Counted from the first letter of the stretch, positions 42,791 to 55,160 are shown. The stretch: 64,000 bases of DNA from Gracilariopsis chorda (GCA_003194525.1 NBIV01000138.1:62001-126000); one strand, 5' to 3'. Numbers and translations are program-made. Notes: generated from the letters alone by a model not told the origin.

Positions 42791-44540
42791 TTACTCATCA
42801 TCGTTCGATGCTTGATACCCTGCGTCGTTGTTTTTCTTCTTAGAGAGTCCGGAAACAATGTCATCAATGCGCAGAAGCATTGCCGCAGCTTCGACAGCTG
42901 TCTTCATTGTTTGCGTCTTCACAACCAATGGTTCCCATACTCCAAGAGTTCTCATATCAGTAGATACTCCTTTCATGCCATCTATTCCCCAGAACTTTGA
43001 TTCTTCACTTTCGGTTTCGCTGTGCTTTGCACGAAGAGCAGTTAGTACACGAATAACATTTCCTCCACAGTTTTCAATCAGTGTCCGAGGAATCACTTCA
43101 AGAGCCTCCGCAACGGCGCGATATGGGTACTGACTGACCCCGGTTATAGTTTTCGATTTCGTATGCAGGCGATGTGCAACAGCCATCTCAATAGAACCGC
43201 CCCCAGGAACCATTTTGGAGTTCACAAATATATTTCTTGTGACTGCCATTGCGTCATCCAAATTGCGTTCGACTTCCATAAGGACATCTCGCGAGCCCCC
43301 TCTAAGGAGAATGGTGCAGGCCTTCGGTTCTTTGCAACCTGTGATGAAAGTGTAATATTCGTCACCTATCTTCCTGACTTCAAACAACCCAGCTCCCGTC
43401 CCTACATCACTCTTCTTGAGCTCTTCAATTCTAGATACGACTGTAGCACCACACGCTTTCGCAGCTCTGTTATTATCCGTCTTTCTTAACCTCCTAATAA
43501 CAGAGACTCCTTTCCTTCCAAGAATGTGAAGGGCCAAGTCACTTGCTCCTTTCTCTGTTATAACTAGATCGGGCTTATGCTCGAGAAGCTTCTTGCACAA
43601 GCCGGCAACATACTCTTCCTCGATTTCTAAGAGACGTTTCCAGTTGGTCTCATCGGTGATCTCCACATTCGTTTGTGATTCTGCCTTGCGGAATTCCAAA
43701 GGGCAGTCCAGCAACATAATACGCGGATTTTCAATCCGTCGACGCATTTTCGCACTCGTGACATCCTTATTGAACATCACCCCGTCCAGAACCTGGCTAT
43801 CGATAAGTTCTCCCCCAGGGATCTTCTCCACCTTGGCAAAGTTCTTAATATCCATGATCGGCCTTCCATCAACATCAACGCGGACAGTCTTGACTGCTTT
43901 GAAAGCAATATCTACGATAAGATTATCATGCCTTGTGACATACTTCGTCCCTATACACGACCGAATCAGTTGAAGCACTTGGCTATCATCGTTTACGTCT
44001 ACCGCAACCGACATCTCTTCGGCAAACACCACAGCGTCGTCGAGCGCCTTGAATAGGGCGGAAACGATTACGGTCGGATGGATGTTTCGCTGTAGGAAAG
44101 CCTCGCAAATGGTCAGGATCTCGCCCGCAAGTACGGTGACCGATGTCGTACCATCTCCCACCTCTTCATCTTGTGTGCGTGAGAGTTCGATCATGGACTT
44201 TGCTGCTGGATGAGAGACATCGATCTCTCTCAAAATTGCATTTCCATCATTGGTCAGTACGATGTTGCCCATGGCATCCAGAATCATTTTGAGCATGGCA
44301 CGCGGACCAAGAGTGGTGCGAATTATATCAGACACGGCTTTAGCAGCAGCAATATTCGTGAGCTGAGCTCGACGTCCTGTTTCTCGCCTCGCATTCTGAT
44401 CTATATATGTCAACATGCATAATGAGTGGGGTTTGATTAGTTTCGGATGTTAGAACATCGCAAGCTGAAGCTTGAGCTTCATAGCGACTTCGCTCCCAAA
44501 ACATGGATAACGTACTCAGAACAAGGACTGGAGCCTGCAT
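42791..44540 (-). CDS. CCT3: chaperonin CCT subunit gamma, one intron after a 25-nt first exon
   Basis: CCT3 is one of eight subunits of the cytosolic TRiC ring that folds actin and tubulin. Exon 2 (44400-42791) gives the canonical order: IIRTTLGPRAMLKMILD, NDGNAILREIDVSHPAAKSM, EEVGDGTTSV (ATP motif), KVEKIPGG with the gamma-type region near 205, VITEKGASDLALH, TILLRGGSRDVLMEVERNLDDA, MVPGGGSIEMA, and GVWEPLVVKTQTMKTAVEAA. The spliced N-terminus is MQAPVLVLNQNARRE. Exon 1 is 44540-44516, donor A|GTACGT at 44515, acceptor ATATAG at 44401-44402, intron 115 nt, total 544 residues. Without the intron the first ATG would be at 44416 and the PVLVL start, conserved in CCT3, would be lost. Confidence 0.95.
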
Positions 44541-45198
44541 GGTGTCCTCGGGTTGTGCTTCTCTGCTCTCGGAGGCGGGAAAGAACCAAACAGCGATGAT
44601 CCAGTGAAGGTCTCTGGAGTACAAGAAAAGAGATCGACCGGAAATGCAAAGAAGTTGGCGAACAGCGATATATCCCACAGCGCAACACTAGGGCGTAGCG
44701 TCCGACGCGAGAGAATGAGGATGATGCTGGTGGACTTTGGTTCAAGAAGCTAGAACATGGGAACGATGTGCAGCATTCAAACTGGAAGACGCTAGTGTTA
44801 GCGAATCATCAAGCACCGTCGCGCCACTGTGCCTGGCATAAGGTGTACGCAAAGGGTGGTATTACCCCTGGTGCCGTTGGTACACAGGTAACCCTGTTAG
44901 CCCTGGTAGCCCTCGTCCGGATCAACGTACAGAACGCATATCCAGAACAGTCGAAAAATCGTGATCCGCCGCTGTCCGAAAACCCCCCCCGGATGTTCAA
45001 ACATAGAATGCTAAACTTCTGTGCTCAAGTGACAGCAACTAGCAACCCATCCTCCTCCTCCAACCGACTCAGAACACCTACAATGCTCTCCGCGAATATC
45101 GTGAACCAGATGTTTCCGTGAATTGCGTCACCTGAATGCCCACGTCAATAGGTTGACATTGTACGACACACGCGACCGCTCAAGCTTCAGCGGAGACT
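44541..45198. other. divergent intergenic region
   Basis: It lies between CCT3 (leftward) and the WD40 gene (rightward). A plus-strand frame of 117 codons (44768-45121) lacks motifs. GTGCCGTTGGTA at 44871, the reverse complement of TACCAACGGCAC, is another member of the short motif family. Confidence 0.45.
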
Positions 45199-46626
45199 AT
45201 GGTAGTGAACGCAGCTCATAGATCCAGCAGGAGACCTGCAGCAGTCGGTTCTCTGAACTCAAGTTCCCGCTTTAAACTGTGGAAAGAACAACATGTTCCC
45301 CTTCTCTACGATTGGTTATCTTCTCGACCTTTGGTTTGGCCTAGTGCCGCTGTACAATGGGGAGCATCTATAGAAGATTCTCGCCGAGACCGCGCGCCGA
45401 ACAACCACACTTTTTCGAATCATGCCGTATATCTCGCAGAGCGAACCGGGAATGCCACAACTGATCCTAACACACTACTTCAGTTTGAAATAAGGGTTGT
45501 ACACGAATACACCAACAAACCATCAGATGTGGCACGCCCCTGGGCAGAGGAAGCTGTGGTTACCGATCAGTCTGACGCTAATTCCTCCCGAGATTTCGCG
45601 CTGCGAAAGAGAATAATTCATCCAGGTGAAGTTAACCGCATACGACTGATCAGTCGAGACGTCGTGGTTACACACACAGACAGTCCTCATCTATTTGTCT
45701 GGGACTTCAGAAAACAACCAGATCGAAAGGCACGCGAAGTCTCACACAACATTCCGGACATGACTCTTATGGGACACTCCAGCAACGCTGAGTATGCGAT
45801 TGATGTTGCAAACGCACCAGGAGACGATGGCGATAAATGGGTTCTAAGTGGTGGAAAGGATTGTGCCGTTCTTTTGTGGCGCATGCAAGACTATCAAAGC
45901 TCAGGACAGTTCCTGAATCCATTTGTCCGAATGGCAGGTAGTCATGGAATCAAGAATCCCGTTGGGCACACTGGTCATATAGAAGACGTCAGCTTCTGCG
46001 GAAAACAGCGAAATACGGTATCCTCTGTTGGGAGAGATGCTGCCCTCCTCTTGTGGGATGTTCGAGCTCCTCAAAGCCCGACGGCTTTTGTGAACAAGGC
46101 CCATCGAGGTGATATTAACTGTTGTGATTTCGGAGGGATTTGTGAGTACTTCATTGGTACTGGCGGAGAAGACAAAGTAGTTCGTATATGGGACACTCGA
46201 AAACTGAAGTCTACTAACGACGAACCGCAGCCTGTGCGAATGCTTCGTGGACACACAAATGAGATAACCAATATAATGTGGAACAGAAACGTCTCAAATG
46301 TATGCGCCTCCGGTGGTGATGATGGACAGGTGCTTGTCTGGAAAATCGAAGATACACAACTGCAACGTCAAGCAGAATCTCAGCATTACGATGCAAGTCC
46401 TGAGCTTATTTTCAGACATATCGGTCACGGTATCGCAGATGCAAAGATTTCAGATCTCGAGTGGCTACCATGCAGTTCAGATCCGTGGTGCATTGCATCC
46501 CTAAGTGAAACATTTGGTTCTGGTGGATCAACGCTGCAAGTCTGGAGGATATCGGACATAGTGTACAGACCGAAGGAAGAGGTGGCTGCTGATTTGCGGC
46601 AGTTCGCTCGAGGCAGAGTTATTTAG
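45199..46626 (+). CDS. MSI1/RBBP4-type WD40 histone-binding protein
   Basis: These proteins bind histone H4 and serve CAF-1, HDAC and Polycomb complexes. The 475-residue frame is open. The N-terminus SSRFKLWKEQHVPLLYDWLSS and LVWPSAAVQWG (about residues 22-52) match the CAF1C/H4-binding helix. WD blades follow: LFVWDFRK, WVLSGGKDCAVLLWRM, VSSVGRDAALLLWDVRAP, GTGGEDKVVRIWDTRK, CASGGDDGQVLVWKIED and STLQVWRISD, with ASLSETF before the last. The form with an MSI4/FVE-like N-terminus is most likely. The start ATG has a usable context (GACTATGGT). Confidence 0.93.
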   Translation: MVVNAAHRSSRRPAAVGSLNSSSRFKLWKEQHVPLLYDWLSSRPLVWPSAAVQWGASIEDSRRDRAPNNHTFSNHAVYLAERTGNATTDPNTLLQFEIRVVHEYTNKPSDVARPWAEEAVVTDQSDANSSRDFALRKRIIHPGEVNRIRLISRDVVVTHTDSPHLFVWDFRKQPDRKAREVSHNIPDMTLMGHSSNAEYAIDVANAPGDDGDKWVLSGGKDCAVLLWRMQDYQSSGQFLNPFVRMAGSHGIKNPVGHTGHIEDVSFCGKQRNTVSSVGRDAALLLWDVRAPQSPTAFVNKAHRGDINCCDFGGICEYFIGTGGEDKVVRIWDTRKLKSTNDEPQPVRMLRGHTNEITNIMWNRNVSNVCASGGDDGQVLVWKIEDTQLQRQAESQHYDASPELIFRHIGHGIADAKISDLEWLPCSSDPWCIASLSETFGSGGSTLQVWRISDIVYRPKEEVAADLRQFARGRVI

Positions 46627-49600
46627 CGCAACTGATAAAAGATATCCCTGAACGGGGCTTGGTTGGTGCGAATGCCGAAAAGCACCAATGGACCTGGTTA
46701 GCCCTTGTTCTTGTTGTCATGTACTGCTAGGAGCGAGGCTCAATTTTGAACCATACAACTCCCCTTTGGCTTGGATGAGTTCAACTTCATCCCGAGTCCT
46801 GCGGGTGATCTGGAGTGAATTGAGTGCATCACCTCGCCTTTTGTAAAAATTGATGTTACCCACCTCAGCTTTGCAGCCGATTTGAGTCCTGTTACTATCC
46901 GCAGTCTATTGATCTATAGTTAACGGAGGGTAACCTAGCTCCAGATATGTCCTGTGTTTAGGCGTGGTCGCATGCGATGAGGACTGGAAAATCATGTGAG
47001 CACTGCTGCGATCGTTGATTACCGTTTGTGCTTCTCTTTTTGGCGCTCCTTACTCAATATCCATTTCTCTTTCTTTGATCCTCGTCTCTTCCCCGCGGGA
47101 GCCAATGCCGCAGCCCATAGAGAGCTGCATTCTTTTGACCCCAACTCACCCATCTCACGTAGCACCCAAACTCCCCGCAGAACATACCTAATCAAGGAAG
47201 GTAGCACTAGCGTATTTTGAGAAGATGCTTATAGCTTTTCAAAGGCGACCGTGATTTTAGCTGGTCTCCCAAGGAAATGTAAGGAAAGTATACAGCACTT
47301 AATCCGACATGAGCCACAGAAGTTCTTGGCCTTCCTGAAAAGAGAAAGCTTTTACTAAAATTTCTCCTTCAGCTTAGTAATAGAAAGCTGTTGTCCACAA
47401 TAAAGAAGAAGAAGAAAGAGCATGATTTCAACAATACCTGCACTGTTGCTGCTGAGCACATACATGCTGTATCGAAGAAGAATATAGAACAAAGAGTACT
47501 GTAAGAAGAGGCACCTTTGTACACGCAAGCTTTGCTTGCTTCTTTGTTGCAGGACATTGAACTTTCTGCCATTGTGGCGGAAGGCTGGAACCATCATCTT
47601 GAAATACAAATCTCTCGCAGCCTGTGGAAAACGGTAGATGATATCGAGCTAGCGGTTTGCTAACCCTTAGTCGCTGGAAATCAGCTCTTGTGTGTGCGCG
47701 TTTATATGAGCTCGTGTCTCTAATTCCAAGACTACGGCAGGGGTTACATTGAGAAGAACCCCTCTCTCTCTAGATAAACCAACAGCTTTTCTGGCCATGT
47801 CCTTACTATTGATTCGGCGTCAGAACCCTGCCTCTCTCGGAGAGGCGGGAGCTCTCCACGCCGGAATGCCGCTCTTCGGCGGCATCTAAGAACGAAATGG
47901 TCTACACTGTTAAGTATATTGCCCGTGATAAAGGGTGCCGCGGCCACGGTCTAATTATACTATCTATGACGGATTTCTGGTTTCTCAGGCATAGGTACAA
48001 ACCATACCAACGGTACTAACGGTACAGTGAAATAAGCCATACAACAAACCTCCCACACCTCTTTAACCCCATACAATATCTCAGCGATAATAACCAATTG
48101 AAGCCACAAGCCAGGTCTACTTTTTAGCTTTGAGTGCAATAGCGCTAACGCTTCACAGATGTGATCTGAACCGGGAGAGAAAAGATCGTCGTTGCCGCTG
48201 TATCTTAGCTGCCCCCTAAGTGTGCAATGCACTTCACGGGATGCATTATTTCGAGGGAAGCACTACTCGAAGTGGCATTACTCCACGACCTTGTAGAGGT
48301 AACTCTTCCTAGTTTGTGTAGTCAACTGACATCACAGCACAGAGTGGTCACATTCCTGTAAGATTACTATTTGAGACTTACGGGATGGTGCTCGTCCGCA
48401 ACACGATATGCCTAAGGGTAGCGTAACAAAGTAGTCTTATCACTCTGCTCTTCGACAACAAATGACTTTTATAATATCAGACAAGCAGACTGAGTGGTCT
48501 TCTTCAACAAAAGTAGAGGTATTCTTATATAAGGGCTCTAAAGACTCAAACTAGACTCTACGGGTGTAATCTCATAGCGTCCGTTCTCGGACCAAATGCA
48601 TTACTGATGGATTAGTAACGCTCGAATATCGTACTTACGATATACGGAAATACGATATACGGAAATCAAAGAAGGTATGGAGGTCGATGCAAATGCACAG
48701 ACGGGTCTCTAACAACAACTCAGCGCATGCAGTATTCTGTCCCTCCTGATGTGTCGACTTTCGAAATCTGAGTGAAGGGTAGCCCTTTAACCTTGTAAAG
48801 TTTTACCCGTAAGTCTTTCAGAAAGAAATATTTGAAGCAGACTCAAGTGCTGATCAGTTTGATTTTACCAAGGCTAGGATTACCCCTGATTAGCATCAGC
48901 AGGGCGGCGTGGGGAGAGAAATCCATCATGCCCTAGGTAGCGCCTCGGGAAAGTCCCGGCAATCCCCCCAAAGACCTTGATCTTCTCAGAAAGAAGCAGT
49001 TGAGCTTTGCTTGCTCAGAAGTGTTCCAACAGCCATCACTTCGAATTTTTACTTTGAAGCCATGAGATAATTCGTGTCCTGTATGCTAATCTGGACATGC
49101 TGAGATAGCTTGAGGGAAGTTGTAAAAAACAACTTCTTAATTGTTTTCGTTGTATCATCATTTCGACTCTGATACACGCTTTCCCATTCAATGTGGCGTT
49201 GTAGCTCTATGCCAGTACGTCAAGGACAAATATGAGCGATTTGCTGGTTTGGAATGTTTTCTGCGGCACAAGAAACGATGTCTAGCAGAGGATAATTAAA
49301 TCATGGGGAGAGAGCAACGCACCAGATTCAAAGTACAAACTCATGTAAACATATGGGCAGCAAAGATTGTTGCAGACCAATTGCTGCAGCGAAAGCACGT
49401 TAAAATGACGGTCACCTTGAAATGAACAATCGCAGGGCTTCAAATCATTCCGAAAACTCCGTCCACTACCGAGATCACACTTCTGCATTCCACCTGTCTT
49501 CATTCGGCTTTAACTGATAGGTCAATCTTTCCACCGACCATCAGCATCTAAAATGTATCAGCAATAGCATCTACTTCCGAACCTCTACTAGCCGTCGCAT

Positions 49601-51398
49601 TAAGAAATAGCACGAAGCGCTGGTACGTTATATCGTAACGAGTCTTCATCGTCCAAGGGTATACAAATCGGTGTCGCTATGAAAACTATCAATGTGCTAG
49701 GTACAAACGTTGTCTGCGATACGATGGCGATATTGCGCTCTATTGCCTTGGCATACCAAGGGTACTGCGTCATGGCGTATGGTCCATGTGAAAGTCACTA
49801 ATTAATCCCAGCTGTCTTTGCGAGCAGACGTGTACCGCGATGTCGTGCCTTATTCCGCCCCAGTCAGTGATGTGATCCTTGACGTCAGAGACCGGACAGG
49901 GGCAAGCTACTATCTTGATCTACAGTTCACAGTTGTTACACTTAGCTATTGCGTTCTGATACTAAACCGTTACCTGTGTCTGCTACCTCTTCTTTCATAA
50001 TCACGTTATTGAAATATTCAGCTTCTGACTAAGTGGATGAGTAGAGTATGTGTGTGTGTGGTGTGTTTACGGGCATGTGACTCGAGTATAGCCTACGTAA
50101 ATCCTTAGAACATGAATGGGGCATACATGAAACATGCGATGGAGTTGATGAACTCTGAGATTTGTCGAGAAAGAAGGAAAAACTAAGGGATCTGCTTGAC
50201 TGCGGCAACTTCTTCATTTCATAAAACCTTGTACTAGGTTATGTATGTTTTTGACTGTCGCAAAGGGTCGGCATTCTTCGAGAGTTCTTACTGTATTCCA
50301 AAACAGTATCATAAGATGTTGTGTTTATTGTAGTACAGTGTGCGGTGAACGGGATAGATCTTTCTGAATACCAAATTCATTCCTTAATCAACGTGATAAC
50401 CATCTTAACCTTGGTGACCGATACACAGCTGATGTTTTAGGAGGACTTCATTACTAAATTAATGGCGCTGGCTGCAAGCCCGGAATGAAGGTGCAGGTAA
50501 GCGTAGCTATATGACGCTGCGTTTCGAAGAATCGCCGCAGTTCTTGGTAAATTCTCAAACTCCATGTGTGTTGAATAAACGCTCTCCTCTTCTCAAAATC
50601 TTTTAGACATGAATGAGTCCGGACGAGAGGATCCCATTAGCTTTTCTGCAGTGCAACTCAATGGGAAACAATCAGATTCGTCAGTATATGGTTCCTTTCA
50701 TTAGAGCCAAGGAGCCCTTAAATGTTCCACTGGAAAAGAATTGGCAAAACCATCACAGTTTCCCTACGTAGTTCTGGGGGACCATCATGAGTTTGTTATG
50801 GTTCACAGACCACGAGATGGGATATGTGGTGGGATATGTTACAGGTGATTCAAAGTGTTATTGCGACTCTTTTATTATTACCTGATTGGCTCAATCCATA
50901 TATGTCACGTCTGGACGCATATTTCTGCGCCGATGAGTGCATCACAAGGTCTTCAGATTTAGAACTCAGGCTGAAGTAAGGGACATTTCACTTATAGACG
51001 TATCGGTGACGTGTGATCCTCAAAGGATGCATCGACTAGGATGAAGATGCGGACAATACTGTAAAACAACGGTCCACAGAAAGCTTCATACCCGTTGCAG
51101 GATATGTTGTAATGCCCAAGCTTGAGCGAAAAGCTTTTCAAGGCTTGTGGGGCAGCAATAGCTGTTTCGAATAGCGATTTGAAGATTGGATACTGTAGTA
51201 GACTTGTCACCCACAGTCTGTACTAGCTAGAGAAGCAAAGAAGAAGATGCAACACACTTTTTAGGTAATTATCATGGTTTCAGTTACTAAGACAGTTTAG
51301 TGCCATCGGAAAACAAACAAAAAACATGTGAAGCCACTACATATAGTGAGACATACAAGAAAGATCAAAATTGAGACAGTAGTACGTGTTAGATATAG
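46627..51398. other. 4.8 kb without a recognisable gene
   Basis: No frame has a motif or sensible length. Short items: TACCAACGGTAC (48005), TACCAAGGGTAC (49754), and a two-copy direct repeat ACGATATACGGAAAT near 48640. Base composition is balanced. It may hold regulatory or decayed repeat sequence, but nothing can be defended. Confidence 0.45.
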
Positions 51399-52382
51399 TT
51401 ACTGAGTTGGTCTAGGTAAGAGTCTCCGCGGTGCTTGTCGCCTAAAAAGACCCGTTCCAAGTGGAGAAGTTGGGTCTGAGAAAGTTAACGCATAAGCGTC
51501 ATTAATCGAAGTTACAATTATTTCTTTCTTGACAACAGCACTCACGGAACCCGGTTCGGTGGTAACTGTTGCCGCCAACGCCCCGGTCGGGAAAATCGAG
51601 CTATAGTTGACACAGAAATGATGCCACGAGGATTGAATCAGTGCTGCACGTGATGTTTCTTCTACTTGTTCGAACAGCGGTGAAAGATGGGATGACGATT
51701 GGACGGAGATAGAAGCACTGATAGGTGCAGCCGATGTTGAGGCGACACTGGTAAGTTGATCGCCCGCCGTCGTGGGGCAAGCACCCGCACTGGCATCCGG
51801 CTGGTACGAAATCTCAACCCGGGAGAAGTGCAGCGGAGGAAGGGTGAGAAACTCTGTTCTTCGCTTGGCATGGGCGACGCAAAGTAAGGCCTTAGTTGCG
51901 GCGTAGCGACGCACCTCAACTATAGATCCATGCTGCAAATCGAGCACGAAGCGAGCATCGGCACAGGGCTCGGTGGTTAAATGCGGCAAGCCCAACTCGG
52001 TAGGGACGAACAGCTTGCCGAGAGTTTTGCCCAGGATAAAATGAGTGGCGATTCGAAAACAAGGTGCAAAAACTTCGCGAGCCGAGTACGGGCGCACTGA
52101 ACGCACAAGTGACGATACAGCCTGTTTACGGGTTAGTTGTCCTCTGGGGGCCGGCGGAGGGGGTTGAGGCTGCTGTTGAGGGGGAAAGGCGGAAAGGGTG
52201 GTTTGCGAGTTTGGTGAGTAAGCAAGAGAAAGCCAGTCCAGAGCGAGCTGGGAGTTGGATATGGCGGCAATTCCTTCATCATAAGTAGCTAAGTTGAGGG
52301 ATCCGACGGGGTTCATGGCACGCGGGGCGTGCGAGTAACATTGCGGGCGGTGAGTGTTTGGATTGTTGGCAAAGAGATGCAC
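51399..52382 (-). CDS. hypothetical protein, proline/alanine-rich, 327 residues
   Basis: A long, uninterrupted frame with balanced composition after a Pro/Gln-rich start (SAFPPQQQPQPPPPAP). The middle has LTRKQAVSSLVRSVRPYSAREVFAPCFRIATHFILGK and a conserved-looking FVLDLQHGSIVEVRRYAATK, suggesting a folded domain of beta-helix type, then a Ser/Thr linker, then IIVTSINDAYALTFSD. I do not recognise the family. A second ATG at 52316 (MNPVGSLNLATYDEG) might be the start. The 5' flank is a purine-biased tract. Probably a real gene. Confidence 0.6.
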   Translation of the reverse strand: MHLFANNPNTHRPQCYSHAPRAMNPVGSLNLATYDEGIAAISNSQLALDWLSLAYSPNSQTTLSAFPPQQQPQPPPPAPRGQLTRKQAVSSLVRSVRPYSAREVFAPCFRIATHFILGKTLGKLFVPTELGLPHLTTEPCADARFVLDLQHGSIVEVRRYAATKALLCVAHAKRRTEFLTLPPLHFSRVEISYQPDASAGACPTTAGDQLTSVASTSAAPISASISVQSSSHLSPLFEQVEETSRAALIQSSWHHFCVNYSSIFPTGALAATVTTEPGSVSAVVKKEIIVTSINDAYALTFSDPTSPLGTGLFRRQAPRRLLPRPTQ

Positions 52383-53571
52383 CAGCGGCAGAGAGGAGGA
52401 GCGGGAATAGGACGGGTGCCAAAGCGTCGCCAGGATTGCGGCGCGCTTAGCGTGGTTGAACTGGCGTGCGCCTTTTTGAAGACCGAGGGGAATGATGGCA
52501 AAGTGTTTGTATGGGGACGCGGTTCAGGACAAATATGAAAGGGGTGGGGGAGGAAGATGTGGAGGCAAGCGGGATGAGGGTGTGGAATAGGGTGGAGGAA
52601 GGTAAGGGAGGTAGGGGGTGAGCAAGAAGGGAAGAACAAAAACAGTGATGCTAGGGAATAAGCAAAGGTGGGGTGTCGATTACGGAATAGTATGGAGGAC
52701 AGGGGAAGTTTGTGAGACGTTGAGGAAGTCTTGTTCTCCAATGGCGTGTAGTGGGGTATGGGCGTCGGCGGGAAGAGAAGAAAGCGTTATATGACTTGTG
52801 ACACGCGGTGGTAGTTGGCGGGGCAACAAAAAGTGGTTGGAAGGCAATAGGCAAAGGTGGTTGGAATTGGAAGTGCAATGATTGGATAGAAATGGCAGGC
52901 GAGGGCTAAGGAGGGGCGAATGGTAAAGGTCCGAGTGGGTATGATGAGGATGTCGGTAGACGTGGCGGAAACGCGACAAAAACAAAAGCTAGTGCGTTAC
53001 CGGTGAGAGACTCGGGAGACGATGCTCGGGGTTGGTGGGTGGAAGCGGAGCACGCGATGGGGAAAACAATGGAAGGAGTTGGAGAAGAGGGTGGAGGCGA
53101 ATGCGAGTCACGGAAAACGGAAATGATTTTCGGTTGGGGTTTTGTGAGAGTGAGTGTTGGAAGGGGAGGGGGGGATGGGTTGAGGTGGGTTTTGTGAGCG
53201 GGGTTTAGAGAGCTGGTACGTTTGGGGGGGGGCTTTGGGGGAATGGCGAGAAAGGGGCGCAAGACATGTGTGGAAGGGCGTTGTTTTTCTTTTGATATGG
53301 TTTGGTGGGGGTGGGGGGGTGTAGGGGAGAAAGACGAAAGCAACGAAGAAGAAAGGAGGTGGATCAAGAAAGAGGGAGGGTGTTTGAGAAAGGGTTGGAA
53401 GAGAGAAGAAGTCGTTAAATGTGGGTGTGTATGGGTGATCGAGGGGGAGGAGGGGGATGAGTGTGTGAACGGTAAGAGCAGAGGAGTTATAAGGTTGGGG
53501 AGGAGGGCAAGGTCAAAGAGGAGAATGACGTTGTTGCGATTTGGGGGGGGGGGATGAAGGAGCACTCTCAC
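52383..53571. other. purine-strand-biased tract, about 1 kb
   Basis: From about 52520 to 53570 the plus strand is almost all G and A, with G runs (for example 10 G near 53223 and 9-10 near 53541). The minus-strand frames in it are Pro/Ser/Thr/His-rich and follow from composition. It lies upstream of the hypothetical protein gene and could form triplex or quadruplex structures. Confidence 0.6.
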
Positions 53572-54570
53572 CGGCGGATGTCACGCCACGTTCGGGGCGG
53601 TTCATGATGCAAGCGGCAGTTACAGACGGAGCGCAATGGCGCGTGCTCAGGTGCAGCACACGTGCCATTTTGAATTAACTCACTGTAAAACGGTGCGCGC
53701 TGCGGAACGTACCGTTGGCGCCCTTTTTTTGGTTCTCTTTCTGTGCGCGGCGCCCATCCACGGTGAGGCACAGCCGTGTACGCGCGTGCACGCTGCGCGC
53801 GCGCTGTAAATAAGTAACTCTCAGAACCCCGCCGTTTGAATTCAGCTGGCGCGACCTCAGCAATTTACACTTCTTGTTCCCCCCCCCCCACAATCCGTCG
53901 GCGGTTGGGGCGTTGGTTGTGCCTGCCGACACCTTCAGCATCGAACAAGCCGCGTCTCGCAGAAGACCGCAGAGCTGTTACCTTGACGCAAATGTGAGGT
54001 ATATCTCGACTCGGTTGCGTTGCTCTGCGCATGTCGGGAGGCACTGTAACTATGTGTGCGTGTCCGAATGAATGGCGTTGTTTGAACAAGGAACGGCTCC
54101 CAACGGGCGGTGGTACAATAATGGATGAGTTGATGTTACCCCTGGGTATCCTGGCGCGGCGTGCAAAGCAGGATGGTGATTAGTTGTATGGCTGTTGCAC
54201 AGACGCAAGGCGCTCTAAACGGGCGGTGATGTGTAGCGCGATGGAACGAGGATAGACTGCATCCGATAGCGTGGTACGGGAGGGGGTTATGGTGGTGGAT
54301 GCTTCGATACGTATCTGGAGTTGGATGTAACTTAACTGTTTACCCTTCGATGGCGGTGGTAGCGGGCGCGGTTTGAATGTTGAATGCGAGGCAGGAATTT
54401 TGATTCGTGATAGAGAAAGTGTCAATTTGGGTGCAATCAGTTGTACAGCATTCATCATTCATTACACAAGTGCGCTTTGCGTAGTGCAATACAAGAGTGT
54501 GTTGGTGCGTTGCGAAATCGAGTGTAAGATTAGCGCGTGGATGTGGGGGGCGGGGCGGTCGGTTGATGGA
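53572..54570. other. no recognisable gene
   Basis: It includes a C run near 53880 and a GC-rich stretch near 53790. No frame is supported. TACCCCTGGGTA (54137-54148) is a perfect palindrome. Confidence 0.4.
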
Positions 54571-54785
54571 TGGTGGTGGAGGAGGTGGAGGAGGAGGAGG
54601 AGGAGGAGGAGGAGGTGGTGGTGGTGGTGGTGGTTGGTGTTGTTTGTTTCGAGGCAATACGGATGTATGAGATGTGATTTGTAGATGAGGTGTACAAATG
54701 TGATAGTAAAACGCGTGCACGGGCGGAGTGTAACGTAGGGGCAGCAGCGGCAGCAGCGGCAGCAGCGGCAGCAGCGGCTGCAGAT
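54571..54785. repeat. simple repeats: GGA/GGT tract and 9-bp GCAGCAGCG repeat
   Basis: (GGA)n and (GGT)n run from about 54571 to 54635. GCAGCAGCG repeats four times from 54741. A GGAGCGAA repeat of three units is further right at about 54940-54966. Long frames through them are by-products. Confidence 0.8.
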
Positions 54786-55088
54786 GGGGTAGAGTGAGAG
54801 CATTTGCAGGGGGGCGTGGGGTTGCGAACCGATATTTGAATGAATCCGTTGGGTAACGCGCACACGGCAAATCAGAGAAGAAGAAAAGCGACAGCAGCAG
54901 CAGCGGCGACCGACGACGGGGCAACGTGACGGGGGACGGAGCGAAGGAGCGAAGGAGCGAAGGAGCGGCGGTGGAAGCGGCTGAAACAGATGAGTTAACG
55001 AGAGCTGCGGTTATTTTTAGGGGGCGGGGCGGCTGGCAGGACGGGGCATATGTGTGTTCAACGAAAACAAAACGGAAGGGGGGCGGTG

Positions 55089-55160
55089 TACACCAGCCGG
55101 AATTCGAATCCGGGTCCTCCGCGTGGGAGGCGGAGATCTTAACCACTAGACCACTGGTGC
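55089..55160 (-). tRNA. tRNA-Gly (CCC anticodon)
   Basis: On the minus strand the 5' end is GCACCAG (55160-55154) and the 3' acceptor strand is CTGGTGT, giving seven pairs (the first G-U) with discriminator A. The anticodon stem is TCCGC/GCGGA with loop CTCCCAC, anticodon CCC. The T arm is CCGGA/TCCGG with loop TTCGAAT. T-rich terminator-like runs (GTTTTGTTTTCG) follow about 20 bp downstream. No intron. It lies just 3' of the MYB gene on the same strand. Confidence 0.93.

Noticed and set aside
44768-45121. 117-codon frame between CCT3 and the WD40 gene.
   Set aside because: No motif, odd composition, and it fills a divergent promoter region.
52906-53571. 221-codon minus-strand frame rich in Pro, Ser, His and Thr.
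   Set aside because: It is the mirror of a purine-only plus strand; composition removes stop codons.
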